A DNA stretch of 64,000 nucleotides. Source: Cladorhizidae sp. MBARI D1340-BT2 (lineage: Eukaryota > Porifera > Demospongiae > Poecilosclerida > Cladorhizidae). The stretch lies in the NCBI GenBank assembly GCA_028752905.1, contig JAQNBH010000003.1, forward strand, positions 34,686,697 through 34,750,696, given 5' to 3'. This document shows positions 38,202 to 51,157 of the stretch, piece after piece. The translations under genes and the position numbers were made by a program. Each line of letters opens with the position of its first letter. Position 1 is the stretch's first letter. The notes beneath the pieces were generated by a model, which was not told where the DNA came from, did not search any database, and worked only from the letters and a program-made list of their open reading frames with translations.

Positions 38202-40325
38202 GACATGTGGTTGCCTCTGAGTTAGCTCATGGGACCAGTGAGAGAGTAGGTCTGTACGGGAGACATGTGGTTGCCTCTGAGATAGCTCATGGCACCAGTG
38301 AGAGAGTAGGTTTGTACGGGAGACATGTGGTTGCCTCTGAGTTAGCTCATGGCACCAGTAAGATAGTAGGTATGTACGGGAGACATGTAGTTGCCTCTGA
38401 GTTAGCTCATGGCACCAGTGAGAAAGTAGGTCTGTACGGGAGACATGTGGTTTCCTCTAAGTTAGCTCATGGCACAAGTGACAGAGTAGGTTTGTACGGG
38501 AGATATGTGTTTGCTTCTGAGTTAGCTCATGGCACCAGTGAGAGAGTAGGTCTGTACGGGAGACATGTGGTTGCCTCTGAGATAGCTCATGGCACCAGTA
38601 AGAGAGTAGGTTTGTACAGGAGACATGTGGTTGCCTCTGAGTTAGCTCATGGCACCAGTTAGAGAGTAGATCTGTACGGGAAGACATGTGGTTGCCTCTG
38701 AATTAGCTCATGGGACCAGTGAGAGAGTAGGTCTGTCCGGGAGACATGTGGTTGCCTCTGAGATAGCTCATGGCACCAGTGAGAGAGTATGTTTGTACGG
38801 GAGACATGTGGTTGCATCTGAGTTAGCTCATGGCACCAGTGAGAGAGTAGGTATGTACGGGAGACATGTGGTTGCCTCTGAGTTAGCTCATGGCACCAGT
38901 GAGAGAGTAGGTCTGTACGGGAGACATGTGGTTGCCTCTGAGTTAGCTCATGTCACCAGTGAGAGAGTAGGTTTGTACGGGAGACATGTGGTTGCCTCTG
39001 AGTTAGCTCATGGCACCAGTGAGAGAGTAGGTCCGTACGGGAGACATGTGGTTGCCTCTGAATTAGCTCATGGCACCATTGAGAGAGTAGGTTTGTACGA
39101 GAGACATGTGGTTGCCTCTGAGTTAGCTCATGGGACCAGTGAGAGAGTAGGTCTGTACGGGAGACATGTGGTTGCCTCTGAGATAGCTCATGGCACCAGT
39201 GAGAGAGTAGGTTTGTACGGGAGACATGTGGTTGCCTCTGAGTTAGCTCATGGCACCAGTGAGAGAGTAGGTATGTACGGGAGACATGTAGTTTCCTCTG
39301 AGTTAGCTCATGGCACCAGTGAGAGAGTAGGTCTGTACGGGAGACATGTGGTTGCCTCTGAGTTAGCTCATGGCACCAGTGAGAGAGTAGGTCTGTACGG
39401 GAGACATGTGGTTGCCTCTAAGTAGCTCATGGCACCAGTGAGAGAGTAGGTTTGTACGGGAGATATGTGTTTGCTTCTGAGTTAGCTCATAGCACCAGTG
39501 AGAGAGTACATGTACATGTAGGTCTGTACGGGAGACATGTTGTTGCAGCTGAGTTATCTCATGGCACCTGTGAGAGAGTAGGTCTGTACGGGAGACATGT
39601 GGTTGCCTCTGAGTTAGCTCATGGTACCAGTGAGAGAGTAGATCTGTACGGGAGACATGTGGTTGCCTCTGAGATAGCTCATGGCACCAGTGAGAGAGTA
39701 GGTATGTATGGGAGACATGTGGTTGCCTCTGAGTTAGCTCATGGCACCATTGAGAGAGTAGTTCTGTACGGGAGACATGTGCTTGCCTCTGAGTTAGCTC
39801 ATGGCACCAGTGAGAGAGTAGGTATGTACGGGAGACATGTGTTTCCTCTGAGTTAGCTCATGGCACCAGTGAGAGAGTAGGTCTGTACGGGAGACATGTG
39901 GTTGCCTCTGAGATAGCTCATGGCACCAGTGAGAGAGTAGGTCTGTATGGGAGACATGTGGTTGCCCCTCAGTTAGCTCATGGCACCAGTGAGAGAGTAG
40001 GTGTGTACGGGAGATATGTGTTTGCTTCTGAGTTAGCTCATGGCACCTGTGAGAGAGTACATGTACATGTAGGTCTGTACGGGAGACATGTGGTTGCCGC
40101 TGAGTTATCTCATGGCACCAGTGAGAGAGTAGGTCTGTACGGGAGACATGTGGTTGCCTCTGAGTTAGCTCATGGCACCAGTGAGAGAGTAGGTCTGTAC
40201 GGGAGACATGTGGTTGCCTCTGAGATAGCTCATGGCACCAGTGAGAGAGTAGGTCTGTACTGGAGACATGTGGTTGTCTCTGAGTTAGCTCATGGCACCA
40301 GTCAGAGAGTAGGTCTGTACGGGAA
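38202..40325 (+). repeat. Units of 481 and 1,643 bp
   Basis: The 481-bp unit parallels 32696-33116. The 1,643-bp unit (27 monomers) parallels 33117 onward and has two palindromes (39507, 40058). Two single-base deletions lie in it, ctctaagtagctc near 39421 and catgtgtttcc near 39838, each shifting the frame. M8 near 39546 reads gcagctgag. Confidence 0.89.
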
Positions 40326-41598
40326 GACATGTGATTGCCTCTGAGTTAGCTAATGGCACCAGTGAGAGAGTAGTTCTGTGCGGGAGACATGTGCTTGCCT
40401 CTGAGTTAGCTCATGGCACCAGTGAGAGAGTAGATATGTACGGGAGACATGTGGTTGCCTCTGAGTTAGCTCATGGCACCAGTGAGAGAGTAGGTCTGTA
40501 CGGGAGACATGTGGTTGACTCTGAGATAGCTCATGGCACCAGTGAGAGAGTAGGTTTGTACGGGAGACATGTGGTTGCCTCTGAGTTAGCTCATCGCACC
40601 AGTGAGAGAGTAGGTCTGTACGGAAAGACATGTGGTTGCCTCTGAGTTAGCTCATGGGACCAGTGAGAGAGTAGGTCTGTACGGGAGACATGTGGTTGCC
40701 TCTGAGATAGCTCATGGCACCAGTGAGAGAGTAGGTTTGTACGGGAGACATGTGGTTGCCTCTGAGTTAGCTCATGGCACCAGTGAGAGAGTAGGTATGT
40801 ACGGGAGACATGTGGTTGCCTCTGAGTTAGCTCATGGCACCAGTGAGAGAGTAGGTCTGTAAGGGAGACATGTGGTTGCCTCTGAGTTAGCTCATGGCAC
40901 CAGTGAGAGAGTAGGTCTGTACGGGAGACATGTGGTTGCCTCTAAGTTAGCTCATGGCACCAGTGAGAGAGTAGGTTTGTACGGGAGATATGTGTTTGCT
41001 TCTGAGTTAGCTCATGGCACCAGTGAGAGAGTACATGTACATGTAGGTCTGTACGGGAGACATGTGGTTGCACTGAGTTATCTCATGTCACCAGTGAGAG
41101 AGTAGGTCTGTACGGGAGACATGTGGTTACCTCTGAGTTAGCTCATGGCACCAGTGAGAGAGTAGGTCTGTAGGGGAGACATGTGGTTGCCTCTGAGATA
41201 GCTCATGGCACCAGTAAGAGAGTAGGTTTGTACGGGAGACATGTGGTTGCCATTAAGTTAGCTCATGGCACCAGTGAGAGAGTAGGTATGTATGGGAGAC
41301 ATGTGGTTGCCTCTGAGTTAACTCATGGCACCAGTGAGAGAGTAGGTCTGTACGGGAGACATGTGCTTGCCTCTGAGTTAGCTCATGGCACCAGTGAGAG
41401 AGTAGCTATGTACGGGAGACATGTGGTTGCCTCTGAGTTAGCTCATGGCACCAGTGAGAGAGTAGGTCTGTACGAGAGACATGTGGTTGCTTCTGAGATA
41501 GCTCATGGCACCAATGAGAGAGTAGGTTTGTACGGGAGACATGTGGTTGCCTCTGAGTTAGCTCATGGCACCAGTGAGAGAGTAGGTCTGTACGGGAA
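40326..41598 (+). repeat. Units of 301 and 972 bp
   Basis: The 301-bp unit has five monomers with agctaatgg and gttctgtgc near 40372. The 972-bp unit (40627-41598) is a canonical 16-monomer unit with one base lost in M8 (gttgcactgag near 41070, where others have gttgccgctgag). It ends with the gggaagtc form of the boundary. Confidence 0.92.
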
Positions 41599-42811
41599 GT
41601 CATGTGGTTGCCTCTGAGTTAGCTCATGGGACCAGTGAGAGAGTAGGTCTGTACGGGAGACATGTGTTTGCCTCTGAGATAGCTCATGACACCAGTGGGA
41701 GAGTAGGTTTGTACGGGAGATATGTGGTTGCCTCTGAGTTAGCTTATGGCACCAGTGAGAGAGTAGGTATGTACGGGAGACATGTGGTTGCCTCTGAGTT
41801 AGCTCATGGCACCAGTGAGAGAGTAGGTCTGTACGGGAGACATGTTGTTGCCTCTGAATTAGCTCATGGCACCAGTGAGAGAGTAGGTCTGTACGGGAGA
41901 CATGTGGTTGCCTCTAAGTTAGCTCATGGCACCAGTGAGAGAGTAGGTTTGTATGGGAGATATGTGTTTGCTTCTGAGTTAGCTCATGGCACCAGTGAGA
42001 GAGTGGGTCTGTACGGGAGACATGTGGTTGCCTCTGAGTTAGCTCATGGCACCAGTGAGAGAGTAGGTCTGTACGGGAGACATGTGGTTGCCTCTGAGAT
42101 AGCTCATGGCACCAGTGAGAGAGTAGGTTTGTACGGGAGACATGTGGTTGCCATTGAGTTAGCTCTTGGCACCAGTGAGAGAGTAGGTATGTACGGGAGA
42201 CATGTGGTTGCCTCTAAGTTAGCTCATGGCACCAGTGAGAGAGTAGGTTTGTACGGGAGATATGTGTTTGCTTCTGAGTTAGCTCATGGCACCAGTGAGA
42301 GATTACATGTACATGTAGGTCTGTACGGGAGACATGTGGTTGCCGCTGAGTTATCTCATGGCACCAGTGAGAGAGTAGGTCTGTACTGGAGACATGTGGT
42401 TGCCTCTGAGTTAGCTCATGGCACCAGTGAGAGAGTAGGTCTGTACGGGAGACATGTGGTTGCCTCTGAGATAGCTCATGGCACCAGTGAGAGAGTAGGT
42501 TTGTAAGGGAGACATGTGGTTGCCATTAAGTTAGCTCATGGCACCAGTGAGAGAGTAGGTATGTATGGGAGACATGTGGTTGCCTCTGAGTTAGCTCATG
42601 GCACCAGTGAGAGAGTAGGTCTGTACGGGAGACATGTGCTTGCCTCTGAGTTAGCTCATGGCACCAGTGAGAGAGTAGGTATGTACGGGAGACATGTGGT
42701 TGCCTCTGAATTAGAACATGGCACCAGTGAGAGAGTAGGTCTGTAAGGGAGACATGTGGTTGCCTCTGAGATAGATCATGGCATCAGTGAGAGAGTAGGT
42801 CTGTACGGGAA
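41599..42811 (+). repeat. Long unit, 1,213 bp, 20 monomers
   Basis: Contains two M7-type monomers. The first (near 41960) lacks the palindrome and reads gagagtgggtctg. The second has it at 42304 after gagagattacatg. Between them is agctcttgg (near 42170), a mark shared with 45119-46211 and 48732-51157. It also has gtaaggg near 42504 and 42744 and gaattagaac near 42709. Confidence 0.9.
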
Positions 42812-43232
42812 GACATGTGGTTGACTCTGAGTTAGCTCATGGGACCACTGAGAGAGTAGGTCTGTACGGGAGACATGTGGTTGCCTCTGAGATAGCTCAT
42901 GGCACCAGTGAGAGAGTAGGTTTGTACGGGAGACATGTGGTTGCCTCTGAGTTAGCTCATGGCACTAGTGAGAGAGTAGGTCTGTACGGGAGACATGTGG
43001 TTGCTTCTGAGTTAGCTCATGGCACCAGTGAGAGAGTAGGTCTGTACGGGAGACATGTGGTTGCCTCTGAGTTAGCTCATGGCACCAGTAAGAGAGTAGG
43101 TCTGTACGGGAGACATGTGGTTGCCTCTAAGTTAGCTCATGGCACCAGTGAGAGAGTAGGTTTGTACGGGAGACATGTGGTTGCCTCTGAGTTAGCTCAT
43201 GGCACCAGTGAGAGAGTAGGTCTGTACGGAAA
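42812..43232 (+). repeat. Short HOR unit, 421 bp, 7 monomers
   Basis: Starts gactctgag and gggaccactg like 37229, 46212, 51158 and 51279, but stops after the ctctaag monomer and a consensus-like one. The second half of the unit, including M7 and the palindrome, is absent. It ends with the ggaaagac boundary. Confidence 0.9.
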
Positions 43233-44205
43233 GACATGTGGTTGCCTCTGAGTTAGCTCATGGGACCAGTGAGAGAGTAGGTCTGTACGGGAGACATGTG
43301 GTTGCCTCTGAGATAGCTCATGGCACCAGTGAGAGAGTAGGTTTGTACAGGAGACATGTGGTTGCCTCTGAGTTAGCTCATGGCACCAGTGAGAGAGTAG
43401 GTATGTACGGGAGACATGTGGTTGCCTCTGAGTTAGCTCATGGCACCAGTGAGAGAGTAGGTCTGTAAGGGAGACATGTGGTTGCCTCTGAGTTAGCTCA
43501 TGGCACCAGTGAGAGAGTAGGTCTGTATGGGAGACATGTGGTTGCCTCTAAGTTAGCTCATGGCACCAGTGAGAGAGTAGGTTTGTACGGGAGATATGTG
43601 TTTGCTTCTGAGTTAGCTCATGGCACCAGTGAGAGAGTACATGTACATGTAGGTCTGTACGGGAGACATGTGGTTGCCGCTGAGTTATCTCATGGCACCA
43701 GTGAGAGAGTAGGTCTGTACGGGAGACATGTGGTTACCTCTGAGTTAGCTCATGGCACCAGTGAGAGAGTAGGTCTGTAGGGGAGACATGTGGTTGCCTC
43801 TGAGATAGCTCATGGCACCAGTGAGAGAGTAGGTTTGTACGGGAGACATGTGGTTGCCATTAAGTTAGCTCATGGCACCAGTGAGAGAGTAGGTATGTAT
43901 GGGAGACATGTGGTTGCCTCTGAGTTAGCTCATGGCACCAGTGAGAGAGTAGGTCTGTACGGGAGACATGTGCTTGCCTCTGAGTTAGCTCATGGCACCA
44001 GTGAGAGAGTAGGTATGTACGGGAGACATGTGGTTGCCTCTGAGTTAGCTCATGGCACCAGTGAGAGAGTAGGTCTGTACGGGAGACATGTGGTTGCCTC
44101 TGAGATAGCTCATGGCACCAGTGAGAGAGTAGGTTTGTATGGGAGACATGTGGTTGCCTCTGAGTTAGCTCATGGCACCAGTGAGAGAGTAGGTCTGTAC
44201 GTGAA
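43233..44205 (+). repeat. Exact-length HOR unit, 973 bp
   Basis: Sixteen monomers with the palindrome at 43638. Marks are gtaaggg near 43465, gttacctctg near 43733 and gtagggg near 43778. The end is the gtgaagac boundary, shared with 47567, 52874, 56514, 61234 and 63069. Confidence 0.93.
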
Positions 44206-46211
44206 GACATGTGGTTGCCTCTGAGTTAGCTCATGGGACCAGTGAGAGATTAGATCTGTACGGGAGACATGTGGTTGCCTCTGAGATAGCTCATGGCACC
44301 AGTGAGAGAGTAGGTTTGTACGGGAGACATGTGGTTGCCTCTGAGTTAGTGCATGGCACCAGTGATAGAGTAGGTATGTACGGGAGACATGTGGTTGCCT
44401 CTGAGTTAGCTCATGGCGCCAGTGAGAAAGTAGGTCTGTACGGGAGACATGTGGTTGCCTCTGAGTTAGCTCATGGCACCAGTGAGAGAGTAGGTCTGTA
44501 CGGGAGACATGTGGTTGCCTCTGAGTTAGCTCATGGCACCAGTGAGAGAGTAGGTTTGTACGGGAGATATGTATTTGCTTCTGAGTTAGCTCATGGCACC
44601 AGTGAGTGAGTACATGTACATGTAGGTCTGTACGGGAGACATGTGGTTGCCGCTGAGTTATCTCATGGCACCAGTGAGAGAGTAGGTATGCACGGGAGAC
44701 ATGTGGTTGCCTCTGAGTTAGCTCATGGCACCAGTGAGAGAGTAGGTCTGTACGGGAGACATGTGGTTGCCTCTGAGATAGCTCATGGCACCAGTGAGAG
44801 AGTAGGTTTGTACGGGAGACATGTGGTTGCCATTGAGTTAGCTCATGGCACCAGTGAGAGAGTAGCTATGTATGGGAGACATGTGGTTGCCTCTGAGTTA
44901 GCTCATGGCACCAATGAGAGGGTAGGTCTGTACGGGAGACATGTGCTTGCCTCTGAGTTAGCTCATGGCACCAGTGAGAGAGTAGGTATGTACGGGAGAC
45001 ATGTGGTTGCCTCTGAGATAGCTCATGGCACCAATGAGAGAGTAGGTTTGTACGGGAGACATGTGGTTGCCTCTGAGTTAGCTCATGGCACCAGTGAGAG
45101 AGTAGGTCTGTACGGGAAGTCATGTGGTTGCCTCTGAATTAGCTTATGGCACCAGTGAGAGAGTAGGTATGTACGGGAGACATGTGGTTGCCTCTGAGTT
45201 AGCTCATGGCACCAGTGAGAGAGTAGTTCTGTACGGGAGACATGTTGTTGCCTCTGAATTAGCTCATGGCACCAGTGAGAGAGTAGGTCTGTACGGGAGA
45301 CATGTGGTTGCCTCTAAGTTAGCTCATGGCACCAGTGAGAGAGTAGGTTTGTATGGGAGATATGTGTTTGCTTCTGAGTTAGCTCATGGCACCAGTGAGA
45401 GAGTAGGTCTGTACGGGAGACATGTGGTTGCCTCTGAGTTAGCTCATGGCACCAGTGAGAGAGTAGGTCTGTACGGGAGACATGTGGTTGCCTCTGAGAT
45501 AGCTCATGGCACCAGTGAGAGAGTAGGTTTGTACGGGAGACATGTGGTTGCCATTGAGTTAGCTCTTGGCACCAGTGAGAGAGTAGGTATGTACGGGAGA
45601 CATGTGGTTGCCTCTAAGCTAGCTCATGGCACCAGTGAGAGAGTAGGTTTGTACGGGAGATATGTGTTTGCTTCTGAGTTAGCTCATGGCACCAGTGAGA
45701 GATTACATGTACATGTAGGTCTGTACGGGAGACATGTGGTTGCCGCTGAGTTATCTCATGGCACCAGTGAGAGAGTAGGTCTGTACGGGAGACATGTGGT
45801 TGCCTCTGAGTTAGCTCATGGCACCAGTGAGAGAATAGGTCTGTACGGGAGACATGTGGTTGCCTCTGAGATAGCTCATGGCACCAGTGAGAGAGTAGGT
45901 TTGTAAGGGAGACATGTGGTTGCCATTAAGTTAGCTCATGGCACCAGTGAGAGAGTAGGTATATATGGGAGACATGTGGTTGCCTCTGAGTTAGCTCATG
46001 GCACCAGTGAGAGAGTAGGTCTGTACGGGAGACATGTGCTTGCCTCTGAGTTAGCTCATGGCACCAGTGAGAAAGTAGGTATGTACGGGAGACATGTGGT
46101 TGCCTCTGAATTAGAACATGGCACCAGTGAGAGAGTAGGTCTGTAAGGGAGACATGTGATTGCCTCTGAGATAGCTCATGGCATCAGTGAGAGAGTAGGT
46201 CTGTACGGGAA
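44206..46211 (+). repeat. Units of 913 and 1,093 bp
   Basis: The 913-bp unit has 15 monomers, with gagagattagatctg in M1, agtgcatgg in M3 and the palindrome at 44611 after gtgagtgag. The 1,093-bp unit (18 monomers) parallels 41599-42811, with gaattagcttatgg, a palindrome-less M7 near 45360, agctcttgg near 45560, a palindrome at 45704, gtaaggg near 45904 and 46144, and gaattagaac near 46110. Confidence 0.9.
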
Positions 46212-46951
46212 GACATGTGGTTGACTCTGAGTTAGCTCATGGGACCACTGAGAGAGTAGGTCTGTACGGGAGACATGTGGTTGCCTCTGAGATAGCTCAT
46301 GGCACCAGTGAGAGAGTAGGTTTGTACGGGAGACATGTGGTTGCCTCTGAGTTAGCTCATGGCACCAGTGAGAGAGTAGGTCTGTACGGGAGACATGTGG
46401 TTGCCTCTGAGTTAGCTCATGGCACCAGTGAGAGAGTAGGTCTGTACGGGAGACATGTGGTTGCCTCTGAGTTAGCTCATAGCACCAGTAAGAGAGTAGG
46501 TCTGTACGGGAGACATGTGGTTGCCTCTAAGTTAGCTCATGGCACCAGTGAGAGAGTAGGTTTGTACGGGAGATATGTGTTTGCTTCTGAGTTAGCTGGT
46601 TGCCATTGAGTTAGCTCATGGCACCAGTGAGAGAGTAGGTATGTATGGGAGACATGTGGTTGCCCCTGAGTTAGCTCATGGCAGCAGTGAGAGAGTAGGT
46701 CTGGACGGGAGACATGTGCTTGCCTCTGAGTTAGCTCATGGCACCAGTGAGAGAGTAGGTCTGTACGGGAGACATGTGCTTGCCTCTGAGTTAGCTCATG
46801 GCACCAGTGAGAGAGTAGGTATGTACGGGAGACATGTGGTTGCCTCTGAGTTAGCTCATGGCACCATTGAGAGAGTAGGTCTGTACTGGAGACATGTGGT
46901 TGCCTCTGAGTTAGCTCATGGCACCAGTGAGAGAGTAGGTCTGTACGGGAA
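46212..46951 (+). repeat. Truncated HOR unit, 740 bp, with an out-of-register deletion
   Basis: It follows 37229-38201 until M7, where gagttagct joins ggttgccattg near 46596. This is register 30 joined to register 12, not a monomer-for-monomer crossover. It removes 233 bases (rest of M7 with the palindrome, M8, M9, M10, start of M11) and leaves a 79-bp hybrid monomer. 973 - 233 = 740. Confidence 0.92.
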
Positions 46952-47566
46952 GACATGTGGTTGCCTCTGAGTTAGCTCATGGCACCAGTGAGAGAGTACA
47001 TGTACATGTAGGTCTGTATGGGAGACATGTGGTTGCCGCTGAGTTATCTCATGGCACCAGTGAGAGAGTAGGTCTGTACGGGAGACATGTGGTTACCTCT
47101 GAGTTAGCTCATGGCACCAGTAAGAGAGAGTAGGTCTGTAGGGGAGACATGTGGTTGCCTCTGAGATAGCTCATGGCACCAGTGAGAGAGTAGGTTTGTA
47201 CGGGAGACATGTGGTTGCCATTGAGTTAGCTCATGGCACCAGTGAGAGAGTAGGTATGTATGGGAGACATGTGGTTGCCTCTGAGTTAGCTCATGGCACA
47301 AGTGAGAGAGTAGGTCTGTACGGGAGACATGTTCTTGCCTCTGAGTTAGCTCATGGCACCAGTGAGAGAGTAGGTATGTACGGGAGACATGTGGTTGCCT
47401 CTGAGTTAGCTCATGGCACCAGTGAGAGAGTAGGTCTGTACGGGAGACATGTGGTTGCCTCTGAGATAGCTCATGGCACCAGTGAGAGAGTAGGTTTGTA
47501 TGGGAGACATGTGGTTGCCTCTGAGTTAGCTCATGGCACCAGTGAGAGAGTAGGTCTGTACGTGAA
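46952..47566 (+). repeat. 615-bp, 10-monomer unit, copy 1
   Basis: The boundary monomer begins consensus-like (gttgcctctgag) but ends with the palindrome (46997), so it is an M1/M7 hybrid. It is followed by M8, a gttacctctg monomer of 62 bp with an extra GA (taagagagagta near 47121), gtagggg, and then M10 to M16. Length is 72 + 62 + 61 + 7x60. Copies lie at 52259, 60619 and 62454. Confidence 0.93.
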
Positions 47567-49632
47567 GACATGTGGTTGCCTCTGAGTTAGCTCATGGGAC
47601 CAGTGAGAGATTAGATCTGTACGGGAGACATGTGGTTGCCTCTGAGATAGCTCATGGCACCAGTGAGAGAGTAGGTTTGTACGGGAGACATGTGGTTGCC
47701 TCTGAGATAGCTCATGGCACCAGTGAGAGAGTACATGTACATGTAGGTCTGTACGGGAGACATGTGGTTGCCGCTGAGTTATCTCATGGCACCAGTGAGA
47801 GAGTAGGTCTGCACGGGAGACATGTGGTTGCCTCTGAGTTAGCTCATGGCACCAGTGAGAGAGTAGGTTTGTATGGGAGACATGTGGTTGCCTCTGAGAT
47901 AGCTCATGGCACCAGTGATAGAGTAGGTATGTACGGGAGACATGTGGTTGCCTCTGAGTTAGCTCATGGCACCAGTGAGAGAGTAGGTCTGTACGGGAGA
48001 CATGTGGTTGCCTCTGAGTTAGCTCATGGCACCAGTGAGAGAGTAGGTCTGTACGGGAGACATGTGGTTGCCTCTAAGTTAGCTCATGGCACCAGTGAGA
48101 GAGTAGGTTTGTACGGGAGATATGTATTTGCTTCGGAGTTAGCTCATGGCACCAGTGAGAGAGTACATGTACATGTAGGTCTGTACGGGAGACATGTGGT
48201 TGCCGCTGAGTTATCTCATGGCACCAGTGAGAGAGTAGGTCTGCACGGGAGACATGTGGTTGCCTCTGAGTTAGCTCATGGCACCAGTGAGAGAGTAGGT
48301 CTGTACGGGAGACATGTGGTTGCCTCTGAGATAGCTCATGGCACCAGTGAGAGAGTAGGTTTGTACGGGAGACATGTGGTTGCCATTGAGTTAGCTCATG
48401 GCACCAGTGAGAGAGTAGCTATGTATGGGAGACATGTGGTTGCCTCTGAGTTAGCTCATGGCACCAGTGAGAGAGTAGGTCTGTACGGGTGACATGTGCT
48501 TGCCTCTGAGTTAGCTCATGGCACCAGTGAGAGAGTAGGTATGTACGGGAGACATGTGGTTGCCTCTAAGTTAGCTCATGGCACCAGTGAGAGAGTAGGT
48601 CTCTACGGGAGACATGTGGTTGCCTCTGAGATAGCTCATGGCATCAATGAGAGAGTAGGTTTGTACGGGAGACATGTGGTTGCCTCTGAATTAGCTCATG
48701 GCACCAGTGAGAGAGTAGGTCTGTACGGGAAGTCATGTGGTTGCCTCTGAGTTAGCTCATGGGACCAGTGAGAGAGTAGGTCTGTACGGGAGACATGTGT
48801 TTGCCTCTGAGATAGCTCATGGTACCAGTGAGGGAGTAGGTTTGTACGGGATACATGTGGTTGCCTCTGAGTTAGCTTATGGCACCAGTGAGAGAGTAGG
48901 TATGTACGGGAGACATGTGGTTGCCTCTGAGTTAGCTAATGGCACCAGTGAGAGAGTAGGTCTGTACGGGAGACATGTAGTTGCCTCTGAGTTAGCTCAT
49001 GGCACCAGTGAGAGAGTAGGTCTGTACGGGAGACATGTGGTTACCTCTAAGTTAGCTCATGGCACCAGTGAGAGAGTAGGTTTGTATGGGAGATATGTGT
49101 TTGCTTCTGAGTTAGCTCATGGCACCAATGAGAGAGTAGGTCTGTACGGGAGACATGTGGTTGCCTCTGAGTTAGCTCATGGCACCAGTGAGAGAGTAGG
49201 TCTGTACGCGAGACATGTGGTTGCCTCTGAGATAGCTCATGGCACCAGTGAGAGAGTAGGTTTGTACGGGAGACATGTGGTTGCCATTGAGTTAGCTCTT
49301 GGCATCAGTGAGAGAGTAGGTATGTATGGGAGACATGTGGTTGCCTCTGAGTTAGCTCATGGCACCAGTGAGAGAGTAGGTCTGTACGGGAGACATGTGC
49401 TTGCCTCTGAGTTAGCTCATGGCACCAGTGAGAGAGTAGGTATGTATGGGAGACATGTGGTTGCCTCTGAGTTACCTCATGGCACCAGTGAGAGAGTAGG
49501 TCTGTACGGGAGACATGTGGTTGCTTCTGAGATAGCTCATGGCACCAGTGAGAGAGTAGGTCTGTACGGGAGACATGTGGTTGCCTCTGAGTTAGCTCAT
49601 GGCACCAGTGAGAGAGTAGGTCTGTACGGGAA
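47567..49632 (+). repeat. Units of 1,165 and 901 bp
   Basis: The 1,165-bp unit (19 monomers) has palindromes at 47732 and 48164. The first sits on a gagata monomer, so it is another hybrid. A gggtgacatg at 48488 breaks the open frame pattern. The 901-bp unit (15 monomers, boundary 48732 of the gggaagtc type) has no palindrome, and its M7-type monomer near 49090 lacks the insertion. Confidence 0.9.
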
Positions 49633-51157
49633 GACATGTGGTTGCCTCTGAGTTAGCTCATGGGACCAGTGAGAGAGTAGGTCTGTACAGCAGACATGTG
49701 GTTGCCTCTAAGATAGCTCATGGCACCAGTGAGAGAGTAGGTTTGTACGGGAGACATGTGGTTGCCTCTGAGTTACCTCATGGCACCAGTGAGTGAGTAG
49801 GTATGTACGGGAGCCATGTGGTTGCCTCTGAGTTAGCTCATGGCACACGTGAGAGAGTAGGTCTGTACGGGAGACATGTGGTTGCCTCTGAGTTAGCTCA
49901 TGGCACCAGTGAGAGAGTAGGTCTGTACGGGAGACATGTGGTTGCCTCTAAGTTAGCTCATGGCACCAGTGAGAGAGTAGGTTTGTATGGGAGATATGTG
50001 TTTGCTTCTGAGTTAGCTCATGGCACCAGTGAGAGAGTACATGTACATGTAGGTCTGTATGGGAGACATGTGGTTGCCGCTGAATTATCTCATGGCACCA
50101 GTGAGAGAGTAGGTCTGTACGGGAGACATGTGGTTGCCTCTGAGTTAGCTCATGGCACCAGTGAGAGAGTAGGTCTGTATGGGAGACATGTGGTTGCCTC
50201 TGAGATAGCTCATGGCACCAGTGAGAGAGTAGGTCTGTACGGGAGACATGTGGTTGCCTCTAAGTTAGCTCATGGCACCAGTGAGAGAGTAGGTTTGTAT
50301 GGGAGATATGTGTTTGCTTCTGAGTTAGCTCATGGCACCAGTGAGAGAGTAGGTCTGTACGGGAGACATGTGGTTGCCTCTGAGTTAGCTCATGGTACCA
50401 GAGAGAGAGTAGGTCTGTACGGGAGACATGTGGTTGCCTCTGAGATAGCTCATAGCACCAGTGAGAGAGTAGGTTTGTACGGGAGACATGTGGTTGCCAT
50501 TGAGTTAGCTCTTGGCACCAGTGAGAGAGTAGGTATGTACGGGAGACATGTGGTTGCCTCTAAGTTAGCTCATGGCACCAGTGAGAGAGTAGGTTTGTAC
50601 GGGAGATATGTGTTTGCTTCTGAGTTAGCTCATGGCACCAGTGAGAGATTACATGTACATGTAGGTCTGTACGGGAGACATGTGGTTGCCGCTGAGTTAT
50701 CTCATGGCACCAGTGAGAGAGTAGGTCTGTACGGGAGACATGTGGTTGCCTCTGAGTTAGCTCATGGCACCAGTGAGAGAGTAGGTCTGTACGGGAGACA
50801 TGTGGTTGCCTCTGAGATAGCTCATGGCACCAGTGAGAGAATAGGTTTGTAAGGGAGACATGTGGTTGCCATTAAGTTAGCTCATGGCACCAGTGAGAGA
50901 GTAGGTATGTATGGGAGACATGTGGTTGCCTCTGAGTTAGCTCATGGCACCAGTGAGAGAGTAGGTCTGTACGGGAGACATGTGCTTGCCTCTGAGTTAG
51001 CTCATGGCACCAGTGAGAGAGTAGGTATGTACGGGAGACATGTGGTTGCCTCTGAATTAGAACATGGCACCAGTGAGAGAGTAGGTCTGTAAGGGAGACA
51101 TGTGGTTGCCTCTGAGATAGCTCATGGCATCAGTGAGAGAGTAGGTCTGTACGGGAA
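49633..51157 (+). repeat. Long unit, 1,525 bp, 25 monomers
   Basis: It has palindromes at 50038 and 50650 and, between them, an M7-type monomer without insertion (near 50300). Marks are tacagcag near 49686, gagccatg near 49811, cacacgtgag near 49845, gaattatctc near 50083, agctcttgg near 50508, gagagatta near 50643 and gaattagaac near 51053. The last third parallels 41599-42811. Confidence 0.89.
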
